Shown one piece after another: positions 59,101 to 64,000 of a stretch of 64,000 nucleotides of DNA (within the stretch, counting starts at the first letter, position 1; each line of letters begins with the position of its first letter). The position numbers and the translations under genes are program-made. Below the pieces are notes generated by a model. It did not search any database, was not told the origin of the DNA, and worked only from the letters and a program-made list of their open reading frames with translations. The stretch comes from Cenococcum geophilum 1.58 (taxonomy: Eukaryota; Ascomycota; Dothideomycetes; Gloniales; Gloniaceae): assembly GCA_001692895.1 (NCBI GenBank), contig KV748176.1, positions 2,480,001-2,544,000 of the forward strand, read 5' to 3'.

Positions 59101-62100
59101 AGATAAAAAGCAAACTAAGTATTGGCCTAAGTTAGACTAAGTATAGGTAGGATCTAGTAGCTAATATTTGGGAAAAGTAGAGGCCTATAGGACTAGAGGG
59201 AACTAGTAGTAGAGCCTTAGACCCTTAAAGGAATTTAAGAAAGACACCTAAATTTATAAGTAAAGTGGTAGGATTAGCAGTTTAAAGTATTAGTAGATAG
59301 TAGAGCAATAAGGAACTATATATTACTAGTAGTAGTTAAAAAAAAAATAGGGTTACCATATAGGAAAAAGGAGTATCCTTACCTATTAGTAACAATTTTA
59401 GGAGATCTAATAGCCTANNGAGGAGGNATTATTAANCTTAAAANAGGACCTATTTAGTTAANNATTAAAGGGAGANAANTTAAGATNTCTTTTAATATAT
59501 TACTATTAGGAAATAATAAGGCAGTATTAGGAATGCCTTAGTTATAGAAATACAATCTAAAGATCAATTAGATTATAGGTTAGGTCGATATTAGGGATAC
59601 TTAATGCTATAAGACGCAACAATAAGCTAAGTTGGTATAATACTAAGTAGGAGCGACCTATAAAGAAATAGAAAAAGGACTAATTTATATACTAAAGAGA
59701 TACTATAAGTATGGCAAGAAACTATAGTCACTAAAAAGTAAAAAGCTATTAAAGTATATAGTATAGGACTATAAGATAGAATTAGAACTAGGAACAAGTC
59801 TAAGGTTCTTTTTAATTTATAAGCTTACTAAAGAAGAGGGTAGAGCACTAAAAGAGTTTATCTAAGAAAACTTATAAAAGGGATATATTAGACCATCGCA
59901 GTTATTAGCAGGTTATCCAGTACTGTTTGTACTAAAGAAAAATAGCAAATTAAGGCTGTGTATTGACTATAGATAGTTAAACAGCATCACCAAAAAGGAT
60001 AGGTATCCTTTACCCTTAATTAGCGAAATCTAAGACAGGATAGGTAATGTATAAATCTTTATAAAGATAGATCTAAGATAGGCGTACCATTAGATTAGAA
60101 TCAAGGAAGGTAACCAATAAAAAGCAGCCTTTAGGTTAAAGGAAGGACTATATAAACCATTAGTTATACAATTCAGGCTTATAAACGCACTAGTAACGTT
60201 TTAGAAGTAAATTAATAATATATTAGGAGAATACTTAGATAAATTTGTTATAGTATATCTTAATAATATTATTATCTACTTAATAACTAAGGAAGAATAT
60301 GGAGAATATATTAAATGGGTTTTAAAGAGACTATAAGAAGAGCAGATGCTAGTAGCAATTAAAAAATGCGAGTTCTTTACTAGGAAGACCAATTTTGTAG
60401 AATTTATTATTAAATTAGGCCAACTTAGTATAGATCTAAAAAAGATTAAGGCTATAGTGAATTAGTAAGAACTAGAGAACTTTATATAGTTAAGATCGTT
60501 TCTAGGGTTTTATAATTACTATAGACGGTTTATAGCGCAATAGTTAAAAGATATTAAGCTATTTACGCGATTAATAAAGAAAGAGGAACTATAGGCATAG
60601 GGAAAGGAATAATAAAAACTATTTAAAGAAGTTAAGAGGTTGTTTACCTAAGAACCAGTTCTTAAAATCTATTAACTAGGACTAGAAACGGTTATAGAAA
60701 TAGATATATTAGACTTTATACTAGGGGCGTACTTTATATAAGAGCATCTAGATAGATAGGACCCAGTAGTATATTATAGTTAGAAGATAATACTACCGGA
60801 ACTAAACTATAACATCTATAACAAGGAGTTATTAGGTATAATTGTAGCACTAAAGGAATAAAAAGCATTCTTATAAGGCATAGAGAAACTATTTATAGTT
60901 AAGATGGATTATAAGAACCTAATAGGATTCCTAATAATAAAGGAACTTAATTAACAATAGGTTAGATAGGCAGAGATACTTATAGAATACTATTTTAAGA
61001 TTTAGTATACTAAGGGTATAGATAATACGCGAGCCAATATATTAAGTTAAAAGGCTAAACTACAGAATAACGAAAAGCCATTAGGGGCTTTACTACGAAA
61101 AGATATAGATAGACTGATTAGGTATAATTATCTAAAAATTATAATAACTTAGGAGAATAAGTTAGAAAGAGTCTATAAGATACTAGAAAGCTTTTAGGTG
61201 TAAAGAATTCTAAAAGCATAGCTAGAAGATCTATAGTTAGATATATACAAAAACCGAGAAGTAAAGTATATCCTAAGAAGCATAGCAGAGCACTTTATAG
61301 AAGACTTTTATAAGGGACTAATGTAAGGATATAACGGAGCTATAGGCTTAGTGTTAAGACTCTAAGAGGAGTATATTATTAACGGAATCTAGAGAATAGC
61401 TAAAAAGGTTACTAAGAAGTATCTAGATTGCTAAAGAAATAAACTAATAAGGCATAAGCTATACGGAGGGCTATAACCTATTAAGATACTAGAGAGACTA
61501 TAGGAGGTTATATTATAGGACTTTATTATTAAGTTACTAAAATTAAGAGATCCTATTACCGGATAAGATTATAACGCGATCTTAGTAATAGTGGATAAGC
61601 TTATAAAGTGGGGATACTTTATAGCATATATAGAAGAAATATTAGTAGAAGATATTGCTAGAATCTATATTAAAGAAGTATTCGCAAGATATAGAGCACT
61701 AAGTAAAATTATATCGGATAGAGATCTAAGATTTATAGCAGTATTTTAGGAGGTATTCTTAGCGGAATAAGGAGTTAGAGCAGTAACTTCTACCGTATAT
61801 TATCCGCAGATAGACGGTTAAATGGAAAGATTAAATTAGACACTAAAGTAGTATTTAAGATACTATATTAATTACGCATAAAATAATTGGGTATTATTAC
61901 TACTAGTTATACAGTTTATATATAATATAACACTATAGGAAGGAATAGGCACTTTACTATTTAAGGCGAATTATAGATATAAGCTAAGAATATTATTATT
62001 GCTATATTAAGTAAAGAAGATAAGTAGTATAGCTAAGTAAAGAATGGAGACTTTAATAAATCTTTATATAAACCTTATGGAAATAGCTAAGGTAGTATAA

Positions 62101-63278
62101 CAGAGAATAAAAAGATACTATAACGCTAAGAGATCTAAGGGACTAGATCTTAAGGAGGAAGATAAAGTATAGCTACTACACAAAAATTTTAAGAGTTAAC
62201 GACTAAGTAAGAAGTTAGACTACGTTAGACTAGGACCTTTTAAAATTATATAGAGGATTTCACCGGTTATATTTAAGTTAAACTTACCAGCTAAGATAAA
62301 GATCTACCCTATATAGTATATTGCGATGCTAAAGCAAGCATACGGAAATATTAAGCCATTAACCTATAAAGAAGACACGTATAGAGGATAAGAAGAAGAT
62401 AAATAGTAAGTTTTAAGAATCGTTAGTTATAAGGATATAAATAATAAAATATAGTATAAGGTTAAGTAAATAGGCTATAATAAGACTACCTAAGAGCTAC
62501 TACAAAATTTAAAGAATGCTATGGGAAAGGTATAGGAGTATTGGAAGAAAATAGGTCGGGCAATATTAATAAAGAAGAATTATTAAAGAACGAGTTACCT
62601 AAGGGGGACCTAGGGAGAGCGACTGCCAAACTACTTAGAGTTATTCCCTTTACTATAGGAAGAGAGTTAGTTCTCTTATTACTAAGTTCCTATAGACCTT
62701 ATTCTATAAGTTTCTACTTCTTAAAATAAACCTTTTTACGCACCTTCTTAAGATAAAGCAGCTGGGTAAACGCTATAATGCGAGCATCTAGGGCTTTCTG
62801 TTCCGCATCCCGAAAACGCTTAAGCTTAGTAAGGGCCTGCGCCAGGTTACTATCTAGCTTTATAGCAGCGGTTTAAACACGAGACCCTATAATAAATTAT
62901 TTAGGGAACTTAGAGGCTATTAAGAGTTATAGGACGCGTATACTTAGCGTTAGAAGTAGAATAAACGTTATAAAAGGAACGGATGTTTACTTTAGTATAC
63001 TTTAAATAAGAGGATAGTTACTAGGACAAAGGGCTTGCTAGCGTAATATAAACTAACCCCTCTTTCGCATAATAAGAATACGGAGATAGTATAATCCCAC
63101 TAAGCAATAATATAGCAGTAATAGTGCGGGCACGATATTGCGCGTATAAGGAGGAAGATGCTTTAGGTATAATAAGTAATAATATTAACCAAATTAATTA
63201 AATAAATATTATACCTCTAGTAAACAACCTAGAGATGCTTAAAATCTTTAAGGACGAAGATAGAAAGGAGGGAGATGG

Positions 63279-63696
63279 TATTACGGACGCTTTAAGTACA
63301 ATATTGTAACTATTTAGAGAGGAGTTGGAAGAAGCTAGTTAGTTAATATAAGTATGGTCTAAGATGGAGCCGGTAAAACTATATAATAAAGAATGGTAAG
63401 CGAGTTATATAATATTCTACGTATTAAATAAGAGGAATAAGAGGAATTTACATACCTTATATATAACACGTATATTATATATAAAAAGGATTTTATAGGA
63501 GTACGGTTATATATTTAAGGGCCCTTAGTCCCTACTTAGATAGTTCCTTCCTTATAGTAATTCTTAGAATATAATTAGAGTTAATCTATTAGGTAACCAC
63601 TCCACTAGTTATAAACGTTGTTGACTTACTTGCATTACCTACACACCTAGCCCATTAACGAGCCCATTGTAGTACTTGCTATAAGGTTCCGTTACA
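63279..63696 (+). repeat. Right LTR of gypsy G
   Basis: 418-bp partner of 55688-56105, followed by CCATT. Confidence 0.9.
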
Positions 63697-63701
63697 CCAT
63701 T

Positions 63702-64000
63702 TCGCCACTTTCCCATTTCTTCTCCCAGTATGCCTCCATTTAGGCTTTTATAGTTCTTTTTGCTATAAATAATAGGCTTTATAGGGAGGGGAGAGTAGGG
63801 ACTCTTGGCCCTATTCCGTCCTTTCTTTATCCTATTACTTGCTTTACTAAGATATCTACTTATTTATTTCCTTTAATCTTCGCGTGCGAAGGGATCCAGT
63901 ATATTATAACTCTTATGCTTATTATCTATGCTGCTAAAAGCCTTTACCTTATTCTATATATAAGGTACTATCCTAATTAGTTCTAAGGCTTCACTACTGC
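63702..64000 (-). mobile_element. Tad1-like LINE, RNase H part, runs off the window
   Basis: The minus strand reads VIIYWIPSHAKIKGNK near 63.86-63.91 kb, the WIPGH..I.GNE..D signature of LINE-borne RNase H, then DILVKQ, then AKRTIKAWMEAYWEKKWE up to the gypsy G insertion. The reverse transcriptase should lie beyond 64000. Confidence 0.65.

Larger units (their letters stand above)
55688..63696 (+). mobile_element. Ty3/gypsy element G, LTR to LTR, inside the LINE
   Basis: LTRs of 418 bp (TATTACGGACGC...CGTTATA or CGTTACA) with target duplications CCGTT (55683-55687) and CCATT (63697-63701), one G/A difference. Plus strand: gag about 56.3-57.2 kb with a zinc-knuckle remnant near 57.15 kb, protease near 59.28 kb, reverse transcriptase about 59.89-60.42 kb ([35 protein letters not shown]), RNase H about 60.66-61.04 kb, integrase about 61.25-62.1 kb (ISDRDLRF, YYPQIDGQMERLNQ) and a chromodomain-like end near 62.4-62.55 kb. 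Several ambiguous bases at 59417-59487. Broken by RIP. It belongs to a different lineage from A, B and F (longer LTRs, different reverse transcriptase text). Confidence 0.92.

Overview
The window looks like a transposon-packed, RIP-mutated chromosome region of a filamentous ascomycete (Pezizomycotina). Most of it is AT-rich with C-to-T and G-to-A changes, mainly at CpA/TpG, so that Gln and Trp codons have become stops, while many CpG sites survive. That is the pattern of repeat-induced point mutation (RIP). The short islands that escaped it carry ordinary fungal genes, with short introns where present. I cannot name the species. I see no rRNA, tRNA or CRISPR locus.

Layout. 0.4-0.85 kb holds a small secreted cysteine-rich protein gene (minus strand). 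1.3-28.3 kb is a nest of LTR elements. An old Ty3/gypsy chromovirus (A) is split by a Ty1/copia element (C), which is itself split by another gypsy (B). A is split a second time by a short non-autonomous LTR element (D), which contains a Ty1/copia (E). Five LTR pairs in this nest and further right end in matching 5-bp target duplications, and a sixth pair (G) matches except for one G/A difference. 29.8-31.9 kb is a cluster of five different tandem arrays.

32-51 kb is mostly decayed. It holds a MADS-box-like fragment and a protein-kinase-like host gene. The kinase gene is interrupted by a pogo/Fot-type DNA transposon, which is in turn interrupted by a gypsy chromovirus (F). Several decayed coding stretches of unknown family and a 32-bp hairpin-bearing array follow. 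51.7-53.2 kb is a fold-back-like inverted-repeat structure around a 12-bp satellite and an assembly gap. The satellite is nearly the same as the array at 31 kb, in opposite orientation.

53.7-54.65 kb is an apparently intact three-exon host gene for a two-membrane-helix protein (minus strand). 54.86-64 kb is a Tad1-like LINE (minus strand) split by a large gypsy element (G).

The genes do not form a pathway. The story is one of repeated nesting followed by RIP, with two host genes left apparently intact at the edges of the decayed DNA and at least one kinase-family gene destroyed.
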